From Phenylobacterium kunshanense (GTDB lineage: Bacteria > Pseudomonadota > Alphaproteobacteria > Caulobacterales > Caulobacteraceae), in contig NZ_QFYS01000006.1 of NCBI RefSeq assembly GCF_003254525.1, positions 1-64,000 of the forward strand: 64,000 bases of DNA, written 5' to 3'. Numbering within the stretch: position 1 is the stretch's first letter; every line of letters starts with the position of its first letter. Positions 14,042-22,748 of the stretch are shown here, piece by piece. The notes beneath the pieces were generated by a model. That model saw only the letters and a program-made list of their open reading frames with translations. It did not search any database and was not told where the DNA came from. Position numbers and translations under genes: made by a program.

Positions 14042-15403
14042 ATGAAGCTCCCTTCGTCCTCGCGGGTCCTGATGCGGTGGCTGAAGCGGCGCCTCCCGAG
14101 CACCCTCTTCGGCCGCTCGCTGCTGATCATCGTGCTGCCCGTGGCGCTGATGCAGATCGCCGTCACCTATGTCTTCTTCGACGCCCACTGGCAGACCGTC
14201 ACCAGCCGCCTCTCCGAAGGGCTCGCGGGCGACATCGCCTGGGCGGTGGAAAGCTATCGCGAGGACCCGACGCCGGAGAGCTTCGCCAAGCTGTCCCAGC
14301 GGGCGGAGGAGTCCATGGGCCTGTCGATCGCCCTCCAGCCCGGCCGCAGCCTGCCGGCGCGGCGGCGCGATCCGCCGGCGGCGCTCAGCCCGTTCTTCGC
14401 GCCGATCGACCGCTCCCTGGACCGCGCGCTCTCCGAGCGGATCGACGCGCCCTACTGGTTCGACACCACGCGCTACCCCGCCTACGTCGACATCCGCGTG
14501 GCCGTGCGGGGCGGCGTCATGCGCGTGCTGGCGCCCCGGGACCGCGCCTTCGCCACCCAGGGGCACATCTTCGTCCTCTGGATGACCGTGGCCACCGTGC
14601 TGCTGACCGCAATCGCCATCCTCTTCATCCGCAACCAGGTGCGGGCCATCGAGCGGCTGGCGAATGCGGCGGAGGCCTTCGGCCGGGGCGCGGACGTCCC
14701 GGCGTACAAGCCCCAGGGCGCGCGGGAAGTGCGCCGGGCGGCCACCGCCTTCCTGCACATGCGGGGCCGCATCCAGCGCCACATCGAACAGCGCACGGCC
14801 CTCCTCGCCTCCGTGAGTCACGACCTGCGCACGCCCCTGACCCGCCTGAAGCTGGCCCTGGCCCTGTCCGAGCCCACGGCGCGCACGGCCGAGATGAAGC
14901 GCGACCTGGTCGAGATGGAACACATGATCGACGAATACCTCGCCTTCGCCCGCGGCGAGGGCGGCGAGGCGGCCGAGGCGGCGCCGCTGCAGCCGCTGAT
15001 CGAGGCGGTGAGTGAAGGCGCGCGCCGCGCCGGCGCCCAGGTGACCGTGGATGTCGCGCCCGAGCTCGTCGTGACCGCGCGACCCAACGCGCTCAAGCGT
15101 GCGCTCTCCAACCTGGTGATGAACGCAGCGTCCCATGGCGAGCAGGTCGAGGTGACCGCCCGCCGCGGCCCGGGCGGGATCGAGATCATTGTCGACGACA
15201 ACGGCCCGGGCATCCCCGAGGATCAGTACGAGGAAGCGTTCAAGGCGTTCGCCCGCCTCGACGCCAGCCGCAACCAGAACACCAAGGGGGTCGGGCTGGG
15301 CCTGGCCATCGCCCGCGACGTCGCCCGCGGCCACGGCGGCGACATCGTGCTGGGCCGCTCGCCCCTCGGCGGCCTGCGGGCCACGGTGCGGTTGCCGGGA
15401 TAG
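14042..15403 (+). CDS. EnvZ-like sensor histidine kinase
   Basis: The 453-aa inner-membrane kinase has a first helix at about residues 24-46 (SLLIIVLPVALMQIAVTYVF), a periplasmic stretch of roughly 130 residues, a second helix near 180-203 and a HAMP linker. The dimerisation domain SHDLRTPLTRLKLAL holds the phospho-accepting His. The ATPase has the N-box ALSNLVMNAASHG, then DDNGPGIP and KGVGLGLAIARDV. Start at ATG 14042 has GGGGAGG upstream. The partner is most likely the response regulator just upstream. The signal is unknown. Confidence 0.92.
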   Translation: MKLPSSSRVLMRWLKRRLPSTLFGRSLLIIVLPVALMQIAVTYVFFDAHWQTVTSRLSEGLAGDIAWAVESYREDPTPESFAKLSQRAEESMGLSIALQPGRSLPARRRDPPAALSPFFAPIDRSLDRALSERIDAPYWFDTTRYPAYVDIRVAVRGGVMRVLAPRDRAFATQGHIFVLWMTVATVLLTAIAILFIRNQVRAIERLANAAEAFGRGADVPAYKPQGAREVRRAATAFLHMRGRIQRHIEQRTALLASVSHDLRTPLTRLKLALALSEPTARTAEMKRDLVEMEHMIDEYLAFARGEGGEAAEAAPLQPLIEAVSEGARRAGAQVTVDVAPELVVTARPNALKRALSNLVMNAASHGEQVEVTARRGPGGIEIIVDDNGPGIPEDQYEEAFKAFARLDASRNQNTKGVGLGLAIARDVARGHGGDIVLGRSPLGGLRATVRLPG

Positions 15404-15467
15404 CGCCGTTCAGCCAGGATTCATCCGCGTCCAACGAGCCTGGCCACGTCATCCTCAGGAGCCTCAC

Positions 15468-15884
15468 ATGCGCGCCGCCGCCCTCGCCGCCGTTCTCGCC
15501 CTCTGCGCCGCACCGGCGCTCGCCGATCCCGCCCATGGCGAGTGGCTGACCCAGAGCGGCACGGCGAAGGTCAAGATCGCGCCCTGTCCGGGGAAGGTCG
15601 ACCGGCTCTGCGGCAACGTCTCGTGGGTGAAGAATCCGGCCGAGGCCAAGGCCACCGACGCCAACAACCCCGACGCCAAGCTGAAGGCGCGGCCGATCAT
15701 GGGGCTGCCCATGCTTTGGGGCTTCAAGGCGGCCGGGCCCGGCAAGTGGACGGGCGGCAAGATCTACGACCCCCAGAGCGGCAAGACCTATGACAGCAAG
15801 CTGTCGGTCAACCCCAACGGAACGCTGAAGGTCGAGGGCTGCATCGCCATCGTCTGCCAGGGCCAGACGTGGCGAAAGAGCTAG
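15468..15884 (+). CDS. DUF2147-domain secreted protein
   Basis: A 138-aa protein with a clear signal peptide (MRAAALAAVLALCAAPALA, cleavage near residue 19) and a mature DUF2147 domain: GEWLTQSGTAKVKIAPC at the front, then LPMLWGFKAAGPGKWTGGKIYDP and GKTYDSKLSVNPNGTLKVEGC. The family is a small lipocalin-like periplasmic fold of unclear function. AGGAG precedes the start. The stop codon lies in the first copy of a 14-bp tandem triplication. It converges on proC. Confidence 0.87.
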   Translation: MRAAALAAVLALCAAPALADPAHGEWLTQSGTAKVKIAPCPGKVDRLCGNVSWVKNPAEAKATDANNPDAKLKARPIMGLPMLWGFKAAGPGKWTGGKIYDPQSGKTYDSKLSVNPNGTLKVEGCIAIVCQGQTWRKS

Positions 15885-15912
15885 GGCGAAAGAGCTAGGG
15901 CGAAAGAGCTAG
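15871..15912. repeat. three perfect 14-bp tandem repeats across convergent stop codons
   Basis: GGCGAAAGAGCTAG occurs three times without mismatch (15871-15884, 15885-15898, 15899-15912). The stop of the DUF2147 gene lies in copy 1 and the stop of proC in copy 3. Loss or gain of one unit would not change either protein. Confidence 0.95.
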
Positions 15913-16706
15913 GCGCCGAGCTCCTTCGAGCGGCGCACCGCCGCGCCGACGGCCTCGCGCAGCAGCGGCGGCAGGCCAGTGTCGCTGAGCAGAACGTTCA
16001 ACGCCGCCTCCGTGGTGCCCCCGGGCGAGGTGACCTGGCGGCGCAGGTCCGATGGCTCCTCCCCGCTGCGCGCCAGCAGCGCCGCCGCGCCGGTGAGGGT
16101 GCTGCGGGCGAGGCGCTGGGCGTCCTTCGGCGAGAGGCCTGCCGAGGCCCCGGCCGCCTCCAGCGCCTCGATGAACGCATAGAGATAGGCCGGCGCGGAC
16201 CCCGAGACCGCGGTCGCCGCGTGCATGAGGGCCTCGTCCGTCAGGTCGACCACGGCGCCTAGCGGCTCGAACAGGGCATGGGCGCGCGCCAGGGCGGCAG
16301 GATCATCGGCGTACAGACTGGCCGTGCCCTGGCCGATGGCGGCGGCGGTCGTCGGCATCACCCGCGCCACGCAGCGCCCGCCGAAGGCCTTGGAGATGTC
16401 GCCTGACTTCACGCCCGCGGCGATCGAAACGATCACCGCCGAGGAACCCAGCCACGCCGCCGTCTCGGCCGCCGCCTCGCGCCAGAGCTGGGGCTTCACC
16501 GCAAGGACGACCGTGCTCGCCCGGGCCAATTCGGCCTCTGGCGGGTTCAGCATCGCTCCGGCCGCCTCGGCGGCCCGGGCTGCGGGGCCGGGACTGGGGT
16601 CGCGGATCATCAGTTCGCGGCCGTCGAAGGCGGCGGCGGCGAGCCAGCCCTCGATCATGGCCCCGCCCATGCGCCCGGCGCCCAGCATCAGGATCGGCGT
16701 GATCAT
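15909..16706 (-). CDS. proC: pyrroline-5-carboxylate reductase
   Basis: ProC reduces pyrroline-5-carboxylate to proline with NAD(P)H. The 265-aa protein has a Rossmann start (ILMLGAGRMGGAMIEGWL), TVVLAVKPQLW, VSIAAGVK and the VMPTTAAAIGQGTASLY region. The C-terminal signature is SGSAPAYLYAFIEALEAAG...LTGAAALL...SPGGTTEAALNVL. Length and motifs are complete. Confidence 0.95.
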   Translation of the reverse strand: MITPILMLGAGRMGGAMIEGWLAAAAFDGRELMIRDPSPGPAARAAEAAGAMLNPPEAELARASTVVLAVKPQLWREAAAETAAWLGSSAVIVSIAAGVKSGDISKAFGGRCVARVMPTTAAAIGQGTASLYADDPAALARAHALFEPLGAVVDLTDEALMHAATAVSGSAPAYLYAFIEALEAAGASAGLSPKDAQRLARSTLTGAAALLARSGEEPSDLRRQVTSPGGTTEAALNVLLSDTGLPPLLREAVGAAVRRSKELGA

Positions 16707-16831
16707 GCGCGGAGGCTTAGCGGACTTAGGCCCGGCCGTGAAACCCCGAACGGCGTTGCGTCGAGTTTCGTTGACGTAAGGCGATGGTCGCGCTTGCCTC
16801 GCCGCTTCGATTTTCTGTCGGGGACCTCGTC

Positions 16832-18757
16832 ATGCCGTCACGCGCGCTCCTGCTCGGAACCGCCCTCGCCTTCTCGATCTTCTCCAGCGCGGCGGCGCAG
16901 GTCGAACGGCGGGAAGTGGGGAACATCGTCTACGAGGGCGCGCCGGCGACTCCGGCAACGCTGCAGGCGGCTATCGCGCCCTACTACAACGCTCGCTCGG
17001 CGGTGTTCGAGGACTGGCTGCCGGACGGCTCGATGCTGATCGCCACCCGGTTCGGCGACACCACCCAGATCCACCGCGTGGCCCAGCCGATGGGCGCACG
17101 CACCCAGCTCACCTTCTTCGGCGAACCGATCAGCCAGGCCGAGACCGTACCGGGGACCTCGACCTACCTCTATCCCCGCGACGTGGGCGGGGCGGAATAC
17201 TACCAGGCCTACGTCCGGGACCTGAAAGGCGCCGAGGTCCAGCTCACAGCGCCGGGCACGCGGAACCAGAGCTTCACGTTCTCGAAGGACGGCAAGCTGG
17301 TGGCCTGGAGCCAGGTGACGCCTGGCGACCCCAACTACGACATCATGCTGGCCGATCCGTCCAAGCCGGAAAGCCGGCGCAAGGTGCTGGACGGCACGGG
17401 CTCCATGGCCCCGGTGGACATAACTGCCGATGGCAAGACCATCCTCGTCCAGCGGTACTTCGCCCAGACCAACGTCGAGCTGTTCATCCTGGACGTCGCC
17501 AGCGGCAAGCTGACGCCCGTCGGTCCGACCGGCCGCAAGATCGGCTACCAGGGTGGCGCATTGATCGACGGCGGAACGGCGGTGCTGACCCTGTCGGACG
17601 ACGGCGCGGAGCACACGCGGCCGGTGATCATCGACGTGAAGACGGGAAAGGTCCGCGACCTGGAGCCGGGCGCCAAATGGGGCTCGGAGGGCTTCGACCT
17701 CTCGCCGGACGGCAGGACGCTGCTGCAGGCGGTGAATGAAGAGGGCTATTCCACCCTCGTCCTGCGCGACGTCGCCACCGGCAAGGTTCTGCCCGGCCCG
17801 AAGCTGCCGCAGGGCGTACTCACGGCCGCCAAGTTCTCGCCCGACGGGTCTAGGATCGGCCTCAGCCTTTCCACCTCCACCAGCTCGGGCGACGTCTGGA
17901 GCTACGATCTGAAGTCCGGAGAGCTGACGCGCTGGACCGAGAGCGAGCTTGCGGGGCTCGATGCGTCGAAGCTCGTCGAACCGGCGCTGTTCCGGTACCC
18001 CACCTTCGACAAGCGCCAGATCCCGGCGTTCATCTACAAGCCCAAGGGCGCGACCGGGAAGCTGCCGGTGGTGATCCAGATCCACGGCGGCCCCGAGGGC
18101 CAGGAGCAGCCGGCTTTCAGCGCGCGCCGGCAATCGTGGGTGAACGAGCTGGGCGCGGCAGTGATCATCCCGAACGTCCGCGGCTCGTCCGGCTACGGCA
18201 AGACCTACCTGGGCCTCGACAATGCCGAGAAGCGCGAGGACTCGGTGAAGGATATAGGCGCCCTGCTGGACTGGGTGGCGACCCAGCCAGATCTCGACGC
18301 CAGCCGGGTGGCGGTGGTTGGCCAGTCGTACGGCGGCTACATGGTCCTGGCGGTCGCCGGCCACTACAACGACCGCATCGCCGGAGCCATCGACCTCTAC
18401 GGCATCTCGGACTGGGTCACCTTCCTGCAGAACACCGAGGGCTATCGCCGCGACCTGCGCCGGGCCGAGTACGGCGACGAGCGTGACCCGAAGATGAGGG
18501 CCGTGTTCGACCGCATCGCGCCGATCCGGATGAGCGACCGGATGAAGAAGCCGATGATGGTCTTCCAGGGCGCCAACGACCCGCGGGTGCCGCGCAGCGA
18601 GTCCGAGCAGATGGTGGCCAGGCTGCGGGCCCAGGGGACCGAGGTCTGGTACGTCCTCGCCAAGGACGAGGGCCACGGCATCTACAAGAAGGCGAACCAG
18701 GAGGCCGTGCGGGCCACCGAGGTGCTGTTCCTGAAGAAGGTGCTTGGCGTCCAGTAG
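16832..18757 (+). CDS. S9-family prolyl oligopeptidase-like peptidase
   Basis: Secreted serine peptidase of 641 aa. Signal peptide: MPSRALLLGTALAFSIFSSA, with AAAQ just after. A beta-propeller of WD/PD40-like repeats follows (for example FSKDGKLVAWS, DLSPDGRTLLQAV, FSPDGSRIGLS). The alpha/beta-hydrolase domain (from about residue 400) has QIHGGPEGQEQP, the nucleophile in VVGQSYGGYMVLA, Asp in GANDPRVPRSES and His in DEGHGIYKK. Start at ATG 16832 is favoured because it begins the signal peptide; ATG 16784, 16 codons upstream, is the alternative. It probably cleaves short peptides in the periplasm. Confidence 0.92.
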   Translation: MPSRALLLGTALAFSIFSSAAAQVERREVGNIVYEGAPATPATLQAAIAPYYNARSAVFEDWLPDGSMLIATRFGDTTQIHRVAQPMGARTQLTFFGEPISQAETVPGTSTYLYPRDVGGAEYYQAYVRDLKGAEVQLTAPGTRNQSFTFSKDGKLVAWSQVTPGDPNYDIMLADPSKPESRRKVLDGTGSMAPVDITADGKTILVQRYFAQTNVELFILDVASGKLTPVGPTGRKIGYQGGALIDGGTAVLTLSDDGAEHTRPVIIDVKTGKVRDLEPGAKWGSEGFDLSPDGRTLLQAVNEEGYSTLVLRDVATGKVLPGPKLPQGVLTAAKFSPDGSRIGLSLSTSTSSGDVWSYDLKSGELTRWTESELAGLDASKLVEPALFRYPTFDKRQIPAFIYKPKGATGKLPVVIQIHGGPEGQEQPAFSARRQSWVNELGAAVIIPNVRGSSGYGKTYLGLDNAEKREDSVKDIGALLDWVATQPDLDASRVAVVGQSYGGYMVLAVAGHYNDRIAGAIDLYGISDWVTFLQNTEGYRRDLRRAEYGDERDPKMRAVFDRIAPIRMSDRMKKPMMVFQGANDPRVPRSESEQMVARLRAQGTEVWYVLAKDEGHGIYKKANQEAVRATEVLFLKKVLGVQ

Positions 18758-18771
18758 TCCGGTTCGCCGGA

Positions 18772-18792
18772 GCGGGCGGTCAGGCCGCCCGC
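18772..18792. terminator. hairpin between S9 peptidase and chemoreceptor genes
   Basis: GCGGGCGG-tcagg-CCGCCCGC (18772-18792) is a perfect 8-bp stem that overlaps the chemoreceptor stop codon (18780-18782), between two convergent genes. No clear U run follows on either strand, so its efficiency as a terminator is uncertain. Confidence 0.45.
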
Positions 18793-20375
18793 TTCGCCGG
18801 TGACACCGTGCCGCCCCCGGCGATCTGGAATCTCGCCATGAGCTGGGTTAGGCGCTCGGCCTCGGCGGCCAGGGCCTGGGTCGCCGCGGTGGCCTCCTCG
18901 ACCATGGCGGCGTTCTGCTGGGTCATGCTGTCGAGGCCGTTCATGGCGCTGTTGACCTCCTGCAGGCTGGTGGCCTGCTCGGCGGTCGAGCTCACGATTT
19001 CGGCGATCGCAGTGTTCACCTGGCCCACCTCGGCGACGATGCGCGCCAGGGCTTCGCCCGTGCGGCCGACCAGGGCCACGCCCTCGCCCACCTGGGAGGT
19101 GGAGGTCGTGATCAGGGCCTTGATCTCCTTGGCGGCTTCGGCCGAGCGCTGGGCCAGGGCCCGGACTTCCGAAGCCACGACCGCGAAGCCCTTGCCGGCG
19201 TCTCCGGCGCGGGCCGCCTCGACGCCCGCGTTGAGGGCCAGCAGGTTGGTCTGGAACGCGATCTCGTCGATCACCCCGATGATCTGGCTGATCTGCTTCG
19301 AGGATTCCTCGATGCCGTTCATGGCGTCGACCGCGGCCTGAACGACCTCGCCCGACTGCTCGGCGTGATCGCGGGCGGCGCCGACCACCTGGCCTGCATC
19401 GCGGGCGCCGGCGGCGGTGCGCTTCACCGTGGCGGTGATCTCGTCAAGGGCCGCAGCGGTCTCCTCGAGCGTCGCAGCCTGCTGCTCCGTGCGTTGCGAC
19501 AGGTGGTTCGAGGCGCCAGCAATCTCCGAGACGCTGCCCCGCACGCGGCCGTTCACCTCGACGATCGAGCGCAGGGTCGACTGGAGCTGGTCGGCCGCGG
19601 CGTTGAAGTCGGTCTTGAGCTGGCCGTAGTGGTCGGGGAAGGCCGCCGAGATGCGGTGGGTCGTGTCGCCCCGGGCCAGCTTGCCCAGACCGTCGGCCAG
19701 GGCGCCGACGACGAGCTCGGCCTCCTGCTCCGACGCGCGGCGCACGCGCTCGCGATCGGCCGCGGCCTTGGCCTCGCCAGCCCGGGCGGCCTCGGCGTCG
19801 GCCATGGCCGACTCGGCGCGGTCGCGGGCTTCGGAGGCCTGCTTGAGCATCAGACCCGACCGCTCGAACATGGCGTAGAGGTTGTGCCCGACCCAGATCA
19901 GAACCCCCGCTTCGACCAGCAGGATCACCGCGTGCACCAGCACGCGCGCAATGTCGCCGCCGCCAGGGAAGACCGCGGCCGGCAGGACGAAGGAGAGCAG
20001 CAGGTGGTGGACCGCCACGATCAAGGTGGCCGCCGCGATCACGCGCCAGTCGCAGTAGACGATCAGCACCGCCAGGCCTGCGAAGTAGGCCATGTGCATG
20101 TCGATCTGCCAGGGATGGCCGGAGAAGCCGCCCACCAGCAGGGAGATCTGCGCCATCTGCGCCACCCCGGCGGTGATGCGCACGACCGGGCTCTCGCTCA
20201 ACAGCCGCCAGGCCGCGGTGGCGCCGCCCGCGATGCCGGCGGCGGCGATCGTCAGCGGCAGCCAGTTTCCATGCACCAGCATGGCGGCGAGGGCGATGAT
20301 CGGCACGAGGAGCCAGATGCCCCCGATGACGATGCGGTTGGCGAAGCTGCGCTGTTCGGCGATGGTCTGGAACAC
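18780..20375 (-). CDS. methyl-accepting chemotaxis protein with membrane-embedded sensor region
   Basis: The 531-aa product has several N-terminal helices (about residues 15-175) in place of the usual large periplasmic ligand domain. Then come a helical linker, a HAMP-like stretch ([25 protein letters not shown]) and the cytoplasmic signalling domain. The hairpin tip is [27 protein letters not shown] followed by [18 protein letters not shown]. No C-terminal CheR-binding pentapeptide is present. It probably couples to CheA/CheW to sense a membrane or cytoplasmic cue. It lies 13 bp downstream of a small membrane-anchored ORF on the same strand. Confidence 0.92.
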   Translation of the reverse strand: MFQTIAEQRSFANRIVIGGIWLLVPIIALAAMLVHGNWLPLTIAAAGIAGGATAAWRLLSESPVVRITAGVAQMAQISLLVGGFSGHPWQIDMHMAYFAGLAVLIVYCDWRVIAAATLIVAVHHLLLSFVLPAAVFPGGGDIARVLVHAVILLVEAGVLIWVGHNLYAMFERSGLMLKQASEARDRAESAMADAEAARAGEAKAAADRERVRRASEQEAELVVGALADGLGKLARGDTTHRISAAFPDHYGQLKTDFNAAADQLQSTLRSIVEVNGRVRGSVSEIAGASNHLSQRTEQQAATLEETAAALDEITATVKRTAAGARDAGQVVGAARDHAEQSGEVVQAAVDAMNGIEESSKQISQIIGVIDEIAFQTNLLALNAGVEAARAGDAGKGFAVVASEVRALAQRSAEAAKEIKALITTSTSQVGEGVALVGRTGEALARIVAEVGQVNTAIAEIVSSTAEQATSLQEVNSAMNGLDSMTQQNAAMVEEATAATQALAAEAERLTQLMARFQIAGGGTVSPAKRAA

Positions 20376-20388
20376 GGGAGTTAGTCCT

Positions 20389-20700
20389 CTAGCTGCCGCA
20401 GGCGAAGGAGCCGGCGGGGCCGACAGAGAAGAGTGCGCCGGCCGCCTGGAGACGCGCCTGCGCCTGCCCTGCCGGATCGCGGATGACGACGATGAACGGG
20501 ACCGCGCCCAGGTCGCGGATGACTCCGGCCTGCCCAGCGGCGGCCAGGACAGCCTGCCGGCTCCACCAAGGCGGGAACACGCCGGCCGCCTCGGTCGGAT
20601 CGGGAGACCGGGACGCGCCCAGCAGCACGGCGGCGCTGAACACGCCGATACCCCCGCAGAGGGCGATCGTCAGAAGGGTTTCACGGACCGTTCGGGTCAT
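20389..20700 (-). CDS. hypothetical membrane-anchored protein
   Basis: The 103-aa product has one N-terminal hydrophobic segment ([21 protein letters not shown]), then a short domain with [17 protein letters not shown] and [22 protein letters not shown]. The Cys near the C-terminus (SFACGS) could act in the periplasm. Start at ATG 20700 is chosen for the Lys/Arg-poor signal-anchor N-terminus ([10 protein letters not shown]); ATG 20733 would add 11 residues. It sits 13 bp upstream of the chemoreceptor gene on the same strand and may be co-transcribed. I do not recognise a family. Confidence 0.65.
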   Translation of the reverse strand: MTRTVRETLLTIALCGGIGVFSAAVLLGASRSPDPTEAAGVFPPWWSRQAVLAAAGQAGVIRDLGAVPFIVVIRDPAGQAQARLQAAGALFSVGPAGSFACGS

Positions 20701-20886
20701 GGAACATGGTATGGTCGCGCTAACCTTTCCCACGACCTAACACGCCGCTCTGCGAACACGCGCCAAGGTTGCGCGGCCTTGAGAAGTTCAATCTTCAGGG
20801 CGTTTTTTCAGGCGTTTCCGTGCCTTGGAAGCGGTGCGATGCGGCGGCATGCCGCATGCGAGCGGGCAGCCATACCGGCCGCGCGG

Positions 20887-21405
20887 TCAGAGTTCGAAGA
20901 CTTCCCGGCGGTCAGGCACGCGGTCCTCAGCGCGGCGGAAGGGGCCGGCAAAGCTGGGGGTCGTCCGGCGGCGCCGGTCGGGTCCGAAATAGCTCTCGGA
21001 TGTCACGAACGGCCGCGGCCGCATGATCACGGCATGGAGGCGCATGAGGATGGTCCGGGCGCTCACGGGCTTGGCGAGGAACTCGTTGACACCGCGATCG
21101 CGGGCGGCGGTAAGCCGCAGTTCGTCAGAGTGCCCGGTCAGCATGATGACCGGCATGAAGCGCAGCGGCGAGTTGAGGCCGCGGACGATCGACAGAAAGT
21201 CGAGCCCGTTCATGACCGGCATCTCGTAGTCGACGAAACAGATGTCGGGCTTGATCTCGGCGAGGCCGTGCCAGGCGACCCGGCCGTTCGGCGCGTAGTG
21301 GAGGTCGCGGATGCCCGCCGCCTTCAGCACCGTGCCGACGATGGTCCGCATCTGCGGATTGTCGTCGACCACAAGCAGGCGCAACGCCGCCAACCCCTCC
21401 GCCAT
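20887..21405 (-). CDS. single-domain response regulator with YFGPDRRR tail
   Basis: 172-aa receiver protein without an output domain. It has RLLVVDDNPQMRTIV, phospho-Asp in CFVDYEMPVMNGLDF, MLTGHSDE and FLAKPVSARTI. The C-terminal tail includes RPFVTSESYFGPDRRRRTTP, closely resembling the tail of the receiver protein encoded at 52775 (RPFVRCDDYFGPDRRRK). Such stand-alone receivers often act in chemotaxis or phosphorelay control; its location next to the chemoreceptor gene fits that, but the role is inferred. ATG 21405 has GAGG upstream. Confidence 0.88.
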   Translation of the reverse strand: MAEGLAALRLLVVDDNPQMRTIVGTVLKAAGIRDLHYAPNGRVAWHGLAEIKPDICFVDYEMPVMNGLDFLSIVRGLNSPLRFMPVIMLTGHSDELRLTAARDRGVNEFLAKPVSARTILMRLHAVIMRPRPFVTSESYFGPDRRRRTTPSFAGPFRRAEDRVPDRREVFEL

Positions 21406-21455
21406 GCCTCGTTCCCCCCGCGCGAACTTACTGGTCGCTTGACGCGCGGACGGAG

Positions 21456-21471
21456 TTAAGAGGGAGTTACC
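21456..21471. promoter_or_regulatory. possible CtrA-type site upstream of the receiver gene
   Basis: TTAA-gagggag-TTACC matches the alphaproteobacterial CtrA box TTAA-N7-TTAAC with one mismatch. It lies about 50 bp upstream of the receiver gene start at 21405. A single match is weak evidence. Confidence 0.3.
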
Positions 21472-21531
21472 TGCGGCTGGCGGCCCCGCCAGACGGTCCG
21501 GACGCCCTGCCCATATTGTGGATTCCGGCGA

Positions 21532-22632
21532 TCAGGCGGCGGTCGCGGACACCACCGCCTCCACCACATGGGCCCGATAGAGGACCGCCAATAGGTCGGT
21601 CTGGGTGATCACACCGACGAGGCGGCGCGCCTCGTCCACCACGAGCGCCTCGTGCGTGACCCCGCTGGACAGGAGAGGCAGCAGCGCCTCGATCGGCGTT
21701 CCAGGCCGCACCTTGTGGACGAAGGGGTCCAGCACCGCCTCGACGCGGCGGCCGCGACCGGCGACCAGCTCGGCGCGCCGCACCATCCCCACCACGCGCC
21801 GGTCGGAGTCGATCACCGGCGCCGCGCGCAGCTCATGTTGGCGCAGGTAGGCCAGGGCGCTCTCGGCGCTCTGGTTGAGGTCCACAGCGATCACATCCCG
21901 GGACATGATATCGCGGCAATGGATCTGGGAATGCAGCCGGCGGTGCGCCTGCAACTCCACCTGCCTAAAGAGCGCATCGAGGTCCTCCCGACTGACGTCG
22001 AGCAGTTCGCCGTACTGCGCCAGCGCCCGGTCGAGATCGGCGGGGGTGTAACCCAGGCGCTCTCCAGGCGGCGGGTCGGCGGTGCGGTGCGGTGAGCGCG
22101 CCGTCACCACGCGGTGCGGGTAGGCGTGCCCCGTGAGGCGTCCGTAGAGCATGGCGGCCAGGACCAGCAGGACCGAGCAGATCCCAACCGGCGCCAGCAC
22201 ATAGGCGTAGCCCGACGGCGAGACCGCCCCAGCGCCAAGGGTCGCGCCTAGCGCCACCGCCCCGCCCGGCGGGTGCAGACAGCCGAGCAGCGCCATGACG
22301 AGGATCGCGCCGCCTACCGCCACGGCCGCAGCCAGCGCGGGCTGCGGGATGGCCAGGGCGCAGGTCACTCCGACGAGGGCGGAGAGCACATTGCCGCCGA
22401 TGATCGCTCGGGGCTGGGCCAGGGGACTGGCCGGCACGGCGAAGGCCAGCACCGCCGACGCCCCGATCGGGCCGACCAGCAGCGGAACCTCGGAGACCGC
22501 GCCGTCGACCAGGGCCCGCGCCAGGAGGCCGGCGGCAGCGACGCCGGCGAGAGCGCCGACCGCCGCGCGCGCCGCCTCGCCCGAACGGATCGGGACGGGA
22601 CCGCGCAGCATAGTGACAAGGGTCGAACGCAT
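21532..22632 (-). CDS. HPP-family membrane protein with two CBS domains
   Basis: The 366-aa protein has an N-terminal HPP-type membrane region (about residues 20-165, with the family signature LGCLHPPGGAVALGA) and a C-terminal CBS pair (about 235-360). The CBS part begins DIMSRDVIAVDLNQSAESAL and ends DEARRLVGVITQTDLL. HPP proteins are implicated in anion uptake such as nitrite; CBS pairs bind adenine nucleotides and regulate. ATG 22632 (MRSTLVTML) has GAGGCG upstream. Transport substrate is not determined. Confidence 0.87.
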   Translation of the reverse strand: MRSTLVTMLRGPVPIRSGEAARAAVGALAGVAAAGLLARALVDGAVSEVPLLVGPIGASAVLAFAVPASPLAQPRAIIGGNVLSALVGVTCALAIPQPALAAAVAVGGAILVMALLGCLHPPGGAVALGATLGAGAVSPSGYAYVLAPVGICSVLLVLAAMLYGRLTGHAYPHRVVTARSPHRTADPPPGERLGYTPADLDRALAQYGELLDVSREDLDALFRQVELQAHRRLHSQIHCRDIMSRDVIAVDLNQSAESALAYLRQHELRAAPVIDSDRRVVGMVRRAELVAGRGRRVEAVLDPFVHKVRPGTPIEALLPLLSSGVTHEALVVDEARRLVGVITQTDLLAVLYRAHVVEAVVSATAA

Positions 22633-22748
22633 GGGCGCGCCTCGTGCCCAAGGCGTCGCTCTTCGGCAAGCCGACGAATTCTTCAAACCGCAAGAGCGCT
22701 TCTGGGCCGGCGGGCGGCGGGCATAGCCGCCCTCCGCCAATTCAGGTC

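Noticed and set aside
16784..16831. S9 peptidase start at ATG 16784
   Set aside because: The signal peptide begins at ATG 16832. The upstream ATG also has a plausible AAGG, so this remains a modest doubt.
20839..20857. ATGCGGC-ggcat-GCCGCAT hairpin after the receiver gene
   Set aside because: A 7-bp stem without a U run, about 30 bp from the stop; too weak to call a terminator.
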